Source: an uncultured Bacteroidales bacterium
Lineage (GTDB): Bacteria; Bacteroidota; Bacteroidia; Bacteroidales; Paludibacteraceae
Length of the DNA stretch: 64,000 bases
Direction: 5' to 3'
Assembly: GCA_902782665.1 (NCBI GenBank)
Contig: CACZOA010000049.1
Location: forward strand, 1-64,000
A program made the translations under genes and the position numbers. Below, piece after piece: positions 1-8,101 of this stretch; position 1 is the first letter of the stretch; each line of letters begins with the position of its first letter. The notes below the pieces were generated by a model. The model had not been told where the DNA came from. It made no database searches and saw only the letters and a program-made list of their open reading frames with translations.

Positions 1-2367
1 AGACTTATCTGGTGTGATATCCGCTGCCTGAGAAAGAGTTACACTTTCTCCATAACACAACTCTATCACATCTTTCTTATTCTTCTTATCTGTCGCCTTT
101 TTATCAGCTTCAATTTTTATCTTTCCTGCTGGCTCTGTACATGCAGGGCAATCTATGGTAACAGTAAAACATTCAGAAATTGAATAATTTACACAGTTAT
201 CTACCATAGACACCGTTCCTGGATCATTCACAAACGTTTCTGCTGTTGCATCTTGAGCAACAATAACTCTCATATAAATTTTTTTAGGATCATCAAATCC
301 TTTTGTTATATCATCAGAATTAAATTTGAAATTTATGATCTTATTATCCTTACCTTCAATTTTTTCAATTTCAATCTCATCATATCCCATTTTCTTAAGA
401 TGATTCCAATTTTCTTTATCTATACTATATTGGAGGACAAAATAAGGTTCATTCATAAAGAAATCCCAAAGAAGATTAGTTACTGGCACTTTAGCAACAA
501 GCTCTTCGCCTATACAAACCGTAGTATCCGCAGTAAGATCACCTATTTTATAATATGCAGAAATTTCAGGAGGAGAACATGTCATGAATTTTACATCATC
601 AATCAAAAGGTCATTTCCATGGCCCCAAAAATCCCTATCATTACATCTATTTCCACAATCTGCTACAATCTGCATTATAACAGAAGTCTCGTTTAGTAAT
701 TTGAAATTTTTTATTTCACATTTTATCCAACCTCCTCCAAGAGATGCTTGCACATTCGGTTGCGACGCAATGATTTCTTTTGTAGTAGCAGAAAGAAGAT
801 TGATAGTCACCAATGGGGAATTCTCTGGTTTAGAATCTGTTCTATCAGGATCATCCAAATTTGCAATATAGCACTCAAAATTCAACTCTTTATCCTCACA
901 AAGATTTGGAATCTCATATTCAAAAACAGGACCTTTATACCCCTGTCCTCCTCCTACTGCCACCTTATTATTAACATTAATAAACAGACAAGCACTATTC
1001 TCAATTCCCGACAAAATACTTGTGTGATCATTAGTGACACCCGTAAACCAGTTAGCGGAAGAGTTAACATCATACTCTCCTTGCCCCATACTAAATCCAT
1101 TAATATTAGGAACAAGTACAGCATAAGAACCATCTTCTACACTACCTGTCCAATCCATTTCATGATACGGCAATTCATAGTCTAGATTAGTACGATGTGC
1201 TTTGTGATCACCTTTAGGCAATTGATGTACATCTCCTTTTGTATCAACATATGTATAAGGAGCTGTGAAATAACCATAATTTTCTTCGTAAACAACCTTA
1301 CGAGAGGCAGGCACACCTTTCACAACACAGCAATCAATTGTTTTAATAGACAATATATTACTTTCTTGTCCATCTACAAAAGCACGATACATTGTTGATT
1401 TTGTAATTTCCTCTCTAGCCGCAGGAGTTGTAGATAAAGTTTCCCATTTATTACCTCCGTCTGTTGACTTTTCCCATTTCACAGACACATTACCATAATT
1501 TCTATCCAGAGTCAAAGACACCTGTTCACCAGTACAAATTTCATCTCCAGCAGGAGAAGAAGCACGAGGGCTAAAACATCCTGTAACTTCAACATCCTTT
1601 ATGGCAAAAGGGATTGTAGCATTGTATCCTGTAATCAATGACACACTCAATGACTTCGAACCAGCTGGCACTGTGCTAGTATACGTATATGTCACACAAC
1701 CATCCATCACAGTCAATTTTGCACCATTTTGACTATAATCGTGTGAACTTTGCGTTCCTCCATCTTCAAACATACCATATTGATTAGGATTAACGCCAAT
1801 AGAAATATCATTAAGAGTTATCTTTTCTATGCCAGAATTATATAAATCATATTTTTTAATTCCTGGCCATTCAGGATTTAGAACATTACATAAAGTATAT
1901 TTAACAGAGAATTCAGTTTTCTCTTTTGCATTAGGCACTTTGATGGTGAATAATCTTTGGTTTGCACCATCCTGCTTATTACCAAGATGATTAACAACAA
2001 GCATATTCCCATCCATATCCTTAAACATCATAGTATCAGGATCATAGTCCTCACCACTAATTAGAGTTTCATCAGCAACCTGAGCATTCAACTTAAAAGA
2101 ATTAGATGTCAATGCGTAATTTAGATTAGGAGATTCAAAATCCGTCAAATCTTTTGTGAATTGCAAATCAGAAGACAAAGATATTCCACTTGGGCCATTA
2201 GTAGACACATCTGCAAAATCATAATACTGCCACGTTGCAGCATCACCAGCAGCCTTAAAAGTTGTACTACCCAAATTACTATCACAATCCTGTCCATGTG
2301 CGGGCCAGAATAATACACATAAAGCAGCCAAAGACAAGAGCCTCAGGCCAAATATATTTTTTTCCAT
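1..2367 (-). CDS. Large secreted Cys-rich surface protein, 3' end outside the window
   Basis: The frame is open without a stop from an ATG at 2367 to the window edge, giving 789 residues and no C-terminus. The N-terminus is a clear signal peptide: MEKN, a hydrophobic stretch LLSLAALCVLFW, then a PAHGQ cleavage region. The mature part is rich in Asn, Asp, Thr and Gly, with scattered Cys. It holds segments like the Ig/PKD modules of the giant gene at 8102-34705, for example DTTVCIGEELVAKVPV near residue 620 and EICTGEQVSLTL near residue 270. No enzyme motif was seen. By family analogy it is probably a type IX-secreted surface protein with a CHU_C-type sorting domain further left, but that domain is not visible. 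A TAATTTTG box on the minus strand at 2409-2416 could be its promoter -7 element; no good -33 partner was found. Confidence 0.8.
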   Translation of the reverse strand, partial: MEKNIFGLRLLSLAALCVLFWPAHGQDCDSNLGSTTFKAAGDAATWQYYDFADVSTNGPSGISLSSDLQFTKDLTDFESPNLNYALTSNSFKLNAQVADETLISGEDYDPDTMMFKDMDGNMLVVNHLGNKQDGANQRLFTIKVPNAKEKTEFSVKYTLCNVLNPEWPGIKKYDLYNSGIEKITLNDISIGVNPNQYGMFEDGGTQSSHDYSQNGAKLTVMDGCVTYTYTSTVPAGSKSLSVSLITGYNATIPFAIKDVEVTGCFSPRASSPAGDEICTGEQVSLTLDRNYGNVSVKWEKSTDGGNKWETLSTTPAAREEITKSTMYRAFVDGQESNILSIKTIDCCVVKGVPASRKVVYEENYGYFTAPYTYVDTKGDVHQLPKGDHKAHRTNLDYELPYHEMDWTGSVEDGSYAVLVPNINGFSMGQGEYDVNSSANWFTGVTNDHTSILSGIENSACLFINVNNKVAVGGGQGYKGPVFEYEIPNLCEDKELNFECYIANLDDPDRTDSKPENSPLVTINLLSATTKEIIASQPNVQASLGGGWIKCEIKNFKLLNETSVIMQIVADCGNRCNDRDFWGHGNDLLIDDVKFMTCSPPEISAYYKIGDLTADTTVCIGEELVAKVPVTNLLWDFFMNEPYFVLQYSIDKENWNHLKKMGYDEIEIEKIEGKDNKIINFKFNSDDITKGFDDPKKIYMRVIVAQDATAETFVNDPGTVSMVDNCVNYSISECFTVTIDCPACTEPAGKIKIEADKKATDKKNKKDVIELCYGESVTLSQAADITPDKS

Positions 2368-2480
2368 AAATCCTAATGTTTTCTAATTATATACCCTATT
2401 ATAAATAACAAAATTATGACAAATGTCGGCAAAATAAAAAAAGCATTATGTTAAAAAAACAGGTTCATGTTTATTAACAT

Positions 2481-2514
2481 AAAAAAAGGAGATATGACAA
2501 ACATCATATCTCCT
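2481..2514 (-). terminator. Rho-independent terminator downstream of the small gene at 2534-2998
   Basis: On the minus strand an 11-bp perfect stem (AGGAGATATGA / TCATATCTCCT, plus-strand arms 2487-2497 and 2504-2514) with a 6-nt loop is followed by seven T residues. It sits 20 bases past the stop of the 2534-2998 gene and separates that gene from the secreted-protein gene on its left. Confidence 0.85.
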
Positions 2515-2533
2515 CAAAAATCAAAGCATATTT

Positions 2534-2998
2534 TTAATTGTCTGTAGGTATATCGCTCAATCTGTCGACAATCACGATATCCTCTTTATTATCAACCTCA
2601 ACATCATTGCCTTTAACAAAAGCCATTGTTTCAACCATAGCTATTTCCAAAGGCAAACCGAGTGCCTCACAAAGGAAAAGAATTGTTGCAGCTGAGTCCT
2701 CGTTTAAATCAGCTGTTGTCAGCATCATCTCAATCACCATTTTCAATACATCACGACGACTATCTTCTGGCACTTGTTCTCCGACAGAGGCAATATAACT
2801 TGTAACCTCATCATCCTCCATTGGAGCCTGCTTTGCTATTTGTTTATCTACAGCACGTCTAAAAACATCTGGCTGTTGAGCGAAATCCGCCGCCACCTTT
2901 TCAACCAAATCCTCTTTTTCCTGCGGCACATCTAATTCTGACCAAAAAGTAGCAGCACAAAAAGCCGCAAGTTGATCTCCGAAATTTATCATAAGCAT
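2534..2998 (-). CDS. Small acidic protein of unknown function
   Basis: About 154 residues, soluble, acidic and rich in Glu, Asp and Val, with no signal peptide, membrane segment or motif that I recognise. Predicted helical blocks run from LAAFCAATFWSELDV to the middle; the tail is charged and contains DVEVDNKEDIVIVDR. The frame can be extended to a GTG at 3016, but that codon lies inside the stem and T-tract of a terminator for secG. I therefore place the start at the ATG at 2998 or the one at 2992 (MINFGDQL). It has its own strong terminator at 2481-2514. The promoter is not obvious; expression may come from read-through of the upstream terminator. The function cannot be inferred. Confidence 0.7.
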   Translation of the reverse strand: MLMINFGDQLAAFCAATFWSELDVPQEKEDLVEKVAADFAQQPDVFRRAVDKQIAKQAPMEDDEVTSYIASVGEQVPEDSRRDVLKMVIEMMLTTADLNEDSAATILFLCEALGLPLEIAMVETMAFVKGNDVEVDNKEDIVIVDRLSDIPTDN

Positions 2999-3000
2999 AT

Positions 3001-3038
3001 AAAAAATAAAAGCCACTCAACGATCACTCGGAGTGGCT
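3001..3038 (-). terminator. Rho-independent terminator of the pdxA-secG operon
   Basis: Minus-strand hairpin AGCCACTC / GAGTGGCT (plus arms 3011-3018 and 3031-3038), 12-nt loop, followed by TTTTATTTTTT. It lies 20 bases past the secG stop. It overlaps the longest possible start of the next gene, so it helps decide that gene's start and suggests a transcription boundary. Confidence 0.75.
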
Positions 3039-3058
3039 AAAATATCATATCATAAAAA

Positions 3059-3385
3059 TTATTCTTGTTCAGCACCAAAAGATGGAGCCTCTTCTACAGG
3101 AGCAGATGTCTTCTCTATTTTTGACTGATAGTCAATTTCATCTACAGCCTCACCACCTTTGTTTCCTACAAAGTGAGTGGCCAACACTGACAAAACAACC
3201 AAAGCTCCCCACAAAGACCAAGTCATTTTTTCAATAAAATCAGTAGTTTTCTGAACTCCAGCAATCTGATTTGCACCTCCAAAACCAGACAAAAGTCCAC
3301 CACCCTTTGAGTTTTGAACCAATACCACACAAATCAGCAAAACTGAAATAATCAAAATAAAGATAATAATAGCTACGTATTCCAT
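3059..3385 (-). CDS. secG: Preprotein translocase subunit SecG
   Basis: SecG is the small, accessory membrane subunit of the SecYEG channel that stimulates protein export through the inner membrane. The 108-residue product has the family layout: a first membrane helix at about residues 4-24, a cytoplasmic loop with the typical SKGGGLLSGFGGANQ run, and a second helix at about residues 54-72 (WSLWGALVVLSVLATHF). An acidic, Bacteroidota-type C-terminal tail follows. It is the last gene of the pdxA operon, 6 bases after the TPR gene, and is followed by a hairpin terminator. Confidence 0.95.
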   Translation of the reverse strand: MEYVAIIIFILIISVLLICVVLVQNSKGGGLLSGFGGANQIAGVQKTTDFIEKMTWSLWGALVVLSVLATHFVGNKGGEAVDEIDYQSKIEKTSAPVEEAPSFGAEQE

Positions 3386-3391
3386 ATTATG

Positions 3392-4072
3392 TTACAAATT
3401 TTTTATCAATTTCTCCAAAAATGCAATTTGGTCTGCAAAGTAAACACTTTTTTCTGGATTTTTATCCATCAACTTGCGAAAAGTTTTGATTGCCTTCTCA
3501 TATTTATGTTGTTTTACATAAATTTTCGCTAAAGTTTCTGAAAAAAGTTCCTCTGCAGGCTGAAACAGAACTTGATCTGACTCATCATCCTTAACTTCGG
3601 AATCATTAGATTTAGAAGATTGGACAAAATCACCAAGATTGATTTTAGGCCCTTTCCGCAAAGAAGAAGCCCCTTTCATTAATGATTCAAGAGTATCCGA
3701 GCCAATCAAATCTCCAGTATTCTCATCTATATCAGGACGCTGTTCCAATTCCTGCAAAATATCAACAGACTGTGGAGTCTGATTCACATCACGAATCGTT
3801 TTGACTGGGGCATCCGACTCAGTTTCCTGCGTCTGTTGTCTATCACCACCAACTTTTGAAAGAGTTTGGAATAACAGACGTCGATCAAAAATTGAAAATG
3901 AAGAATTTTTCAATTCCTGAAGATATCGCACATCCACACGTCGCTTCAACTCCTGAAGATACAGCAAACGGAATGACGAGACATAAGGATATTCCACCGT
4001 CAACATTTCCAAATCATGGAAGTCGGCAGTCGCATATTTAGAGTCTGCAAAGAATTCCTTAAAATCACTCAT
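3392..4072 (-). CDS. TPR-like protein between lptE and secG
   Basis: 226 residues, no signal peptide, so probably cytoplasmic or membrane-associated. The N-terminal 70 residues are helical (SFRLLYLQELKRRVDV), the middle is low-complexity and charged, and the C-terminus has one recognisable TPR-type helix pair at about residues 178-215 (ETLAKIYVKQHKYEKAIKTF followed by a KLMDKNPEKS turn). It sits 6 bases after lptE and 6 bases before secG in a tightly packed operon. Genes of this kind occupy the same place in other Bacteroidales (from memory). Its partner is unknown; the context points to envelope or export functions. Confidence 0.75.
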   Translation of the reverse strand: MSDFKEFFADSKYATADFHDLEMLTVEYPYVSSFRLLYLQELKRRVDVRYLQELKNSSFSIFDRRLLFQTLSKVGGDRQQTQETESDAPVKTIRDVNQTPQSVDILQELEQRPDIDENTGDLIGSDTLESLMKGASSLRKGPKINLGDFVQSSKSNDSEVKDDESDQVLFQPAEELFSETLAKIYVKQHKYEKAIKTFRKLMDKNPEKSVYFADQIAFLEKLIKNL

Positions 4073-4078
4073 AAGCCA

Positions 4079-4597
4079 TTACCAATTCGCAACAGTGGCA
4101 TTGAAAATCTGATCAATAAGTTCACTGATGATAGTTTCACACAATTCCTCCTGAACTTGATTGATTGTCTGTGTATTTGAAAATTCCTGATACGAACTAA
4201 AAGAACGTTCAAAATTATCTGATGAATTAGATCGATTCACAAAAACAACTCTGACAACAACAGTCAAACGTGTCATTGTTGATGAACCGGAAGAGTTGAT
4301 CGCACTTGGAGACAAAGAATATCCCGTGATCTCACCCGAAATCTGAAGATCTCCATTTTTTTGAACCTGATTAAGGCTGGTCTTCGACGAGAATGTCTCC
4401 TTCAGTTGTTCCGTGAATGTCGGAGCTAGAGCTGGATATACCAATGTCGCTCTGTTAGGGAAATTGGCGATTGATATAGTTTTAACCTTAGTATAATCAA
4501 GAGAAGAACCTGTAAAACTATAAGACACCGTACACGCCGACATAAGCAACAATGCCAGAATTAAAATGAAAAAATATTTCAATTTACTCAAGTCCAT
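4079..4597 (-). CDS. lptE: LptE-family LPS-assembly lipoprotein
   Basis: LptE plugs the LptD outer-membrane channel and helps insert lipopolysaccharide into the outer leaflet. The 172-residue product has a lipoprotein signal (FFILILALLLMSAC, lipobox Cys at residue 22), then the LptE/LptB-like fold: YSFTGSSLDYTKVKTISIANF, a conserved PALAPTFTEQLKETF helix and a QISGEITGYSLSP strand. The start overlaps the end of the sigma54-activator gene by 14 bases, implying translational coupling. A second LPS-transport gene, lptC, lies in this window at 42610-43221. Confidence 0.88.
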   Translation of the reverse strand: MDLSKLKYFFILILALLLMSACTVSYSFTGSSLDYTKVKTISIANFPNRATLVYPALAPTFTEQLKETFSSKTSLNQVQKNGDLQISGEITGYSLSPSAINSSGSSTMTRLTVVVRVVFVNRSNSSDNFERSFSSYQEFSNTQTINQVQEELCETIISELIDQIFNATVANW

Positions 4598-5864
4598 ATT
4601 CTTTAATCTTTCTATATAATGTGCGCTCAGAAATATTCAGTTCTTTAGCGGCAGCCCGTCGTTGGTTTCCATGTTTTTCCAATGCGCGACGGATGGCATC
4701 CTTCTGTAACGAATCCCAACGCAATGCACTGTCATCAATAACCTCAACATCCTGGATGTTAGAATCACCTTTGTCAATAATCGATGTTTTAGTGCCATCC
4801 ACATCTGAATGTATATCATGGACAACTGGGACAGAAGAACCAGACGACTGATGAATCATATTATCAAAAGGTTCCTTCATATCGCCTGTTTCCAAATTGA
4901 CATCATCAATCTTGACATGACCTTTAGAAACAATTTCATTGATCACATGTTTCAAATTAGTGACCTGTTTCTGCAAGTCAAACAAAACAGAATAAAGGAA
5001 CTCTCTCTCCTGAGCGTAAGAATGTCCGCCAGACTCCTGAGCTGTAGACAATACAGGCATATTATGATGATCCTCGACTGGAATATAATTCAAGAGAGTT
5101 TCTCTTGTTATCTGTTTATTGTCTTTTTCAAGAATAGATATCTGATCTACAATATTACGTAGCTGACGAACATTGCCTGGCCAATGATACTGCAACAAAG
5201 TTCTGACAGCATCATCTGTCAAACGTACCGGTTTCGTAGAATACTTTTCAGCGAAATTAAGGGCGAATTTTCTAAACAAGAAAGCCGCATCCTCTCCTCT
5301 TTCTCTCAAAGATGGCAACTGAATAGAAATCGTATTAAGACGGTAGTACAGATCCTCTCTGAACGTTCCATTCTTAACCGCCTTCTCCATATTTAGATTC
5401 GTAGCAGCGACGACGCGGACATTAGTCTTAATCGGTTTAGACGATCCAACACGCAAGAACTCTCCCGTCTCCAACACTCGAAGCAGTCTTACCTGAGTGG
5501 TCAATGGCAATTCACCGACCTCATCAAGAAATATCGTTCCTCCATCAGCGACTTCAAAAAAGCCCTTTCGCTCAGATACCGCACCTGTGAATGATCCCTT
5601 TTCATGACCGAAAAGTTCGGAATCAACAGTACCTTCAGGAATAGCTCCACAATTGACCGGAATATAAGGGCCATGTTTTCTATCACTAAACTGATGGATG
5701 ATTTTAGGGAAAAACTCTTTACCCACTCCACTTTCTCCAGTCACCAAAACAGAAAGATCTGTTGAAGCGACCTTATATGCGACCTCAACTGCACGATTCA
5801 AACGGTCATCATTACCAATGATGCCAAATCTGTTTTTTATGTTTTGTATTTCTTCTGGAGACAT
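4584..5864 (-). CDS. Sigma54-dependent transcriptional activator without receiver domain
   Basis: A bacterial enhancer-binding protein that uses ATP to open sigma54-RNA polymerase promoters. The 426-residue product begins almost directly with the AAA+ domain: Walker A GESGVGKE (43-50), sigma54-contact loop GSFTGA (90-95; the usual sequence is GAFTGA), Walker B TIFLDE (110-115) and WPGNVRQLRN near residue 230. A linker follows, then a Fis-type helix-turn-helix at the C-terminus (RRAAAKELNISERTLYRKI). There is no N-terminal receiver, PAS or GAF domain, so it is not a classical two-component regulator, and its signal must enter by expression level or a partner. It lies 11 bases after pdxA and overlaps lptE. 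Its targets are unknown. Confidence 0.93.
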   Translation of the reverse strand: MSPEEIQNIKNRFGIIGNDDRLNRAVEVAYKVASTDLSVLVTGESGVGKEFFPKIIHQFSDRKHGPYIPVNCGAIPEGTVDSELFGHEKGSFTGAVSERKGFFEVADGGTIFLDEVGELPLTTQVRLLRVLETGEFLRVGSSKPIKTNVRVVAATNLNMEKAVKNGTFREDLYYRLNTISIQLPSLRERGEDAAFLFRKFALNFAEKYSTKPVRLTDDAVRTLLQYHWPGNVRQLRNIVDQISILEKDNKQITRETLLNYIPVEDHHNMPVLSTAQESGGHSYAQEREFLYSVLFDLQKQVTNLKHVINEIVSKGHVKIDDVNLETGDMKEPFDNMIHQSSGSSVPVVHDIHSDVDGTKTSIIDKGDSNIQDVEVIDDSALRWDSLQKDAIRRALEKHGNQRRAAAKELNISERTLYRKIKEYGLE

Positions 5865-5875
5865 AACGCTACCTA

Positions 5876-6949
5876 CTATTCTCTTTCCGGATTATGAGTT
5901 TCCTTCTTCATCTGCTTACGAAGAGGATTTGCTGAAAACTCAGCATAATCATTTCTTTTCTTGAATATGTCGCAAGCCAAGTAAAGAGCGGAGCGGAACG
6001 AATCCTCTCTAACCTCACCTACTCCAGCCTTATCATATGCTGTACCATGAATAGGAGCTGTGCGGATGATTGGCAAACCAGCCGTGAAACTAACACCCAT
6101 ATCCTGTGCGATTGCCTTGAATGGAGTTAATCCCTGATCATGATACATAGCTAGGACAGCGTCGAAATTTGCAAAATTACCAGCACCGAAGAAGCCATCT
6201 GCCGGATAAGGACCAAAGGCCAACACTCCATTACTATTAGCCTGACGAATTGCAGGAATAATGACTTCCTGTTCTTCAAGGCCTAGAGTACCGTTATCAC
6301 CAGCGTGAGGATTAAGTCCAAGCACCGCAATACGAGGGCGAACAATACCGAAATCCTGGATCAATGTCTTGTTCAGGATCTGAAGTTTTGATTCTATTGC
6401 TTCTACAGTGATCAAAGAAGAGACATTCTTCAAAGGACAATGAGAAGTGAGAATAGCCACACGAAGGACATCGCTCACCATCAACATCACACCTTTATCA
6501 TTAGGAGAGAATTTCTGTTCCAAATACTCAGTATGTCCAGGGAAATTAAATCTCTCAACATTGATATTCTTCTTATTGATTGGAGCTGTGACAAGAACAT
6601 CAATCAGACCGTTCTTCAAATCTTCAGTTGCACGTTCCAAGGCAAGAATCGCAGCATCACCAGCTTCCTCTGATTCCTTAGCCAACTCAACTTTCACGTC
6701 TTCTGAAATACAGTTGATAACATTAGAGCGTTTATCGTTAGCTTCTGTTGGAGAGTTAATAGCGTTTAGGCTAAAATTTTCTATTCCAAGAGCCTTTCTA
6801 TGAAATGCCGCAACTTTAGATGAGCCATACACAATCGGAATACAAAAATCATTGATTCTTGTATCGACTAATGTTTTTATTATCACTTCGTATCCAACAC
6901 CGTTGATATCACCTTGAGTAATACCAACAACTATCTTTCCATCTTTCAT
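5876..6949 (-). CDS. pdxA: 4-hydroxythreonine-4-phosphate dehydrogenase PdxA
   Basis: PdxA oxidises 4-phosphohydroxy-L-threonine with NAD+ in the DXP-dependent pathway to pyridoxal phosphate. The 357-residue product has the N-terminal GITQGDINGVGYE motif (the usual form is GDPAGIGPE), the substrate-contact GHTE at 138-141, and the three metal-ligand histidines expected for the family at H170 (TSHCPL), H215 (GLNPHAGDNG) and H270 (MYHDQGLTPFK). RTAPIHGTAYD follows near residue 300. It is the first gene of the pdxA - sigma54 activator - lptE - TPR - secG operon, with a well-formed promoter 20 bases upstream of its start. Confidence 0.95.
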   Translation of the reverse strand: MKDGKIVVGITQGDINGVGYEVIIKTLVDTRINDFCIPIVYGSSKVAAFHRKALGIENFSLNAINSPTEANDKRSNVINCISEDVKVELAKESEEAGDAAILALERATEDLKNGLIDVLVTAPINKKNINVERFNFPGHTEYLEQKFSPNDKGVMLMVSDVLRVAILTSHCPLKNVSSLITVEAIESKLQILNKTLIQDFGIVRPRIAVLGLNPHAGDNGTLGLEEQEVIIPAIRQANSNGVLAFGPYPADGFFGAGNFANFDAVLAMYHDQGLTPFKAIAQDMGVSFTAGLPIIRTAPIHGTAYDKAGVGEVREDSFRSALYLACDIFKKRNDYAEFSANPLRKQMKKETHNPERE

Positions 6950-6968
6950 AAAAATTCATTAAGTGGCA

Positions 6969-7000
6969 CAAAAATAAAGAATAATTACACCAAAAGCAAA
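6969..7000 (-). promoter_or_regulatory. Bacteroidota-type promoter of the pdxA operon
   Basis: Minus-strand -7 box TATTTTTG (plus 6969-6976) fits TAnnTTTG. A -33 TTTG (plus 6997-7000) lies exactly 20 bp upstream. The pair is 20 bases before the pdxA ATG, which fits a short leader. Confidence 0.7.
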
Positions 7001-7012
7001 TGCAAATAAAAC

Positions 7013-7045
7013 AAAAAGCAGTCAGGGAAAACCTGACTGCTTTTT
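7013..7045. terminator. Bidirectional-looking hairpin terminator after the porP/sprF gene
   Basis: Perfect inverted repeat AAAAAGCAGTCAGG (7013-7026) / CCTGACTGCTTTTT (7032-7045) with a 6-nt loop, flanked by A and T runs. It lies 22 bases after the stop of the PorP/SprF gene (minus strand) and directly upstream of the pdxA promoter, so it insulates the two minus-strand units. Confidence 0.85.
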
Positions 7046-7067
7046 ATTACAGACACGATACTCTAAA

Positions 7068-8087
7068 TTACCAGTAAACAACCGGACAAGAGTAGCGATA
7101 ATGTTTAGGAGCCATAGCATACACTATAGAGAATTCATGAGACCATGAACCATTTGTCTTACGAGATGTGAACAAGTCGTAAGTGTAGTATGCCTGAAGA
7201 CCTTTATAGCTTCCTCCGATCATGAAAGAGACTGTGTTCAACTTAGCGTATTTAACACCGTCGACCTCCATATCACGAAAATCATGACGATAAGCGACAC
7301 CAAGCATCATATGGCTTACAAAAGCACCGACATTGATACTACCGATGTTGTATTCACCCTGATGCTGGAAATTCAAAGTTCCCATGACATAATTTTCAGC
7401 CTTACCTCTGTTACCCCACAAACCAGCAGAAGACTCCAAGTTGTGCATGTAACGAGCATGGAAGCTATAACGACGTGACAATTCGATTGCATCGTCATCA
7501 ACAAATCCATACCTAGGAGCGGAGATATGGTAGATAGCAGCACCTACACTAAATATATTCTCCATCACATAGGCGGCACCAAAAGTAAAGTCAGGAAATA
7601 CTGCTTTATCTTTCATGTTGTCATCCTCCAATGAATTATCAAGCAGTGATCCATTCTGCCATTGGTCGCCATAAGCGCCATCCTCACCAACTTTCTTGAT
7701 GAAAACAGCAGCAGTCAAACCAAGACGAACATAATGTCCTTCTGTGACTCTGATATTATGGCTATAAGTAAGACCCAACTCATGACTCTTAAAATCCTTA
7801 GCCTGGCCATCGTACACATAATGAGCACCGACAGAGCTGACCAACTTGTAGAAGTTTTGGTCATATGTCAAACGCATTGTCCTATACTCATTCTCAAGTT
7901 TAGGCCATTGCATACGATAGTTGATACCAGCTCTGTAGGCGTTTGATTCGCCTACATAGCATGGATTAAGAGAGAATGGAGAAGTTGCATGGCCACTCAA
8001 TGTATAATCCATTTCCTGAGCCGGTTCGTCAGCCAAAACTGTAGTGGCAAATGATGCCATCAACATTAAAACACTTAACTTTCTCAT
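7068..8087 (-). CDS. PorP/SprF-family type IX secretion outer-membrane protein
   Basis: Members of this family are outer-membrane beta-barrels that partner with, and help secrete or anchor, one large type IX substrate, as SprF does for SprB in Flavobacterium johnsoniae. The product (339 residues from the preferred start) has a signal peptide (MRKLSVLMLMASFATTVLA), the family N-terminus with SGHATSPFSLNPCYVGESN followed by AYRAGINYRMQW, and alternating amphipathic strands to an aromatic C-terminus (VVYW). An ATG at 8102 overlaps the giant-gene stop as TAATG. I prefer the ATG at 8087 because a GGAGG lies 8 bases before it, unusual for this phylum, and it gives a compact signal peptide. It follows the giant adhesin gene with no gap, so the two are one transcription unit. 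Confidence 0.88.
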   Translation of the reverse strand: MRKLSVLMLMASFATTVLADEPAQEMDYTLSGHATSPFSLNPCYVGESNAYRAGINYRMQWPKLENEYRTMRLTYDQNFYKLVSSVGAHYVYDGQAKDFKSHELGLTYSHNIRVTEGHYVRLGLTAAVFIKKVGEDGAYGDQWQNGSLLDNSLEDDNMKDKAVFPDFTFGAAYVMENIFSVGAAIYHISAPRYGFVDDDAIELSRRYSFHARYMHNLESSAGLWGNRGKAENYVMGTLNFQHQGEYNIGSINVGAFVSHMMLGVAYRHDFRDMEVDGVKYAKLNTVSFMIGGSYKGLQAYYTYDLFTSRKTNGSWSHEFSIVYAMAPKHYRYSCPVVYW

Positions 8088-8101
8088 TGCAAAAACCTCC
8101 A

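Noticed and set aside
2999..3016. GTG at 3016 as the start of the small gene after secG
   Set aside because: The codon is inside a terminator stem and its T-tract; the ATG at 2998 or 2992 is a better start.
4584..5864. Response regulator of a two-component system
   Set aside because: There is no receiver domain before the AAA+ domain and no histidine-kinase gene nearby.
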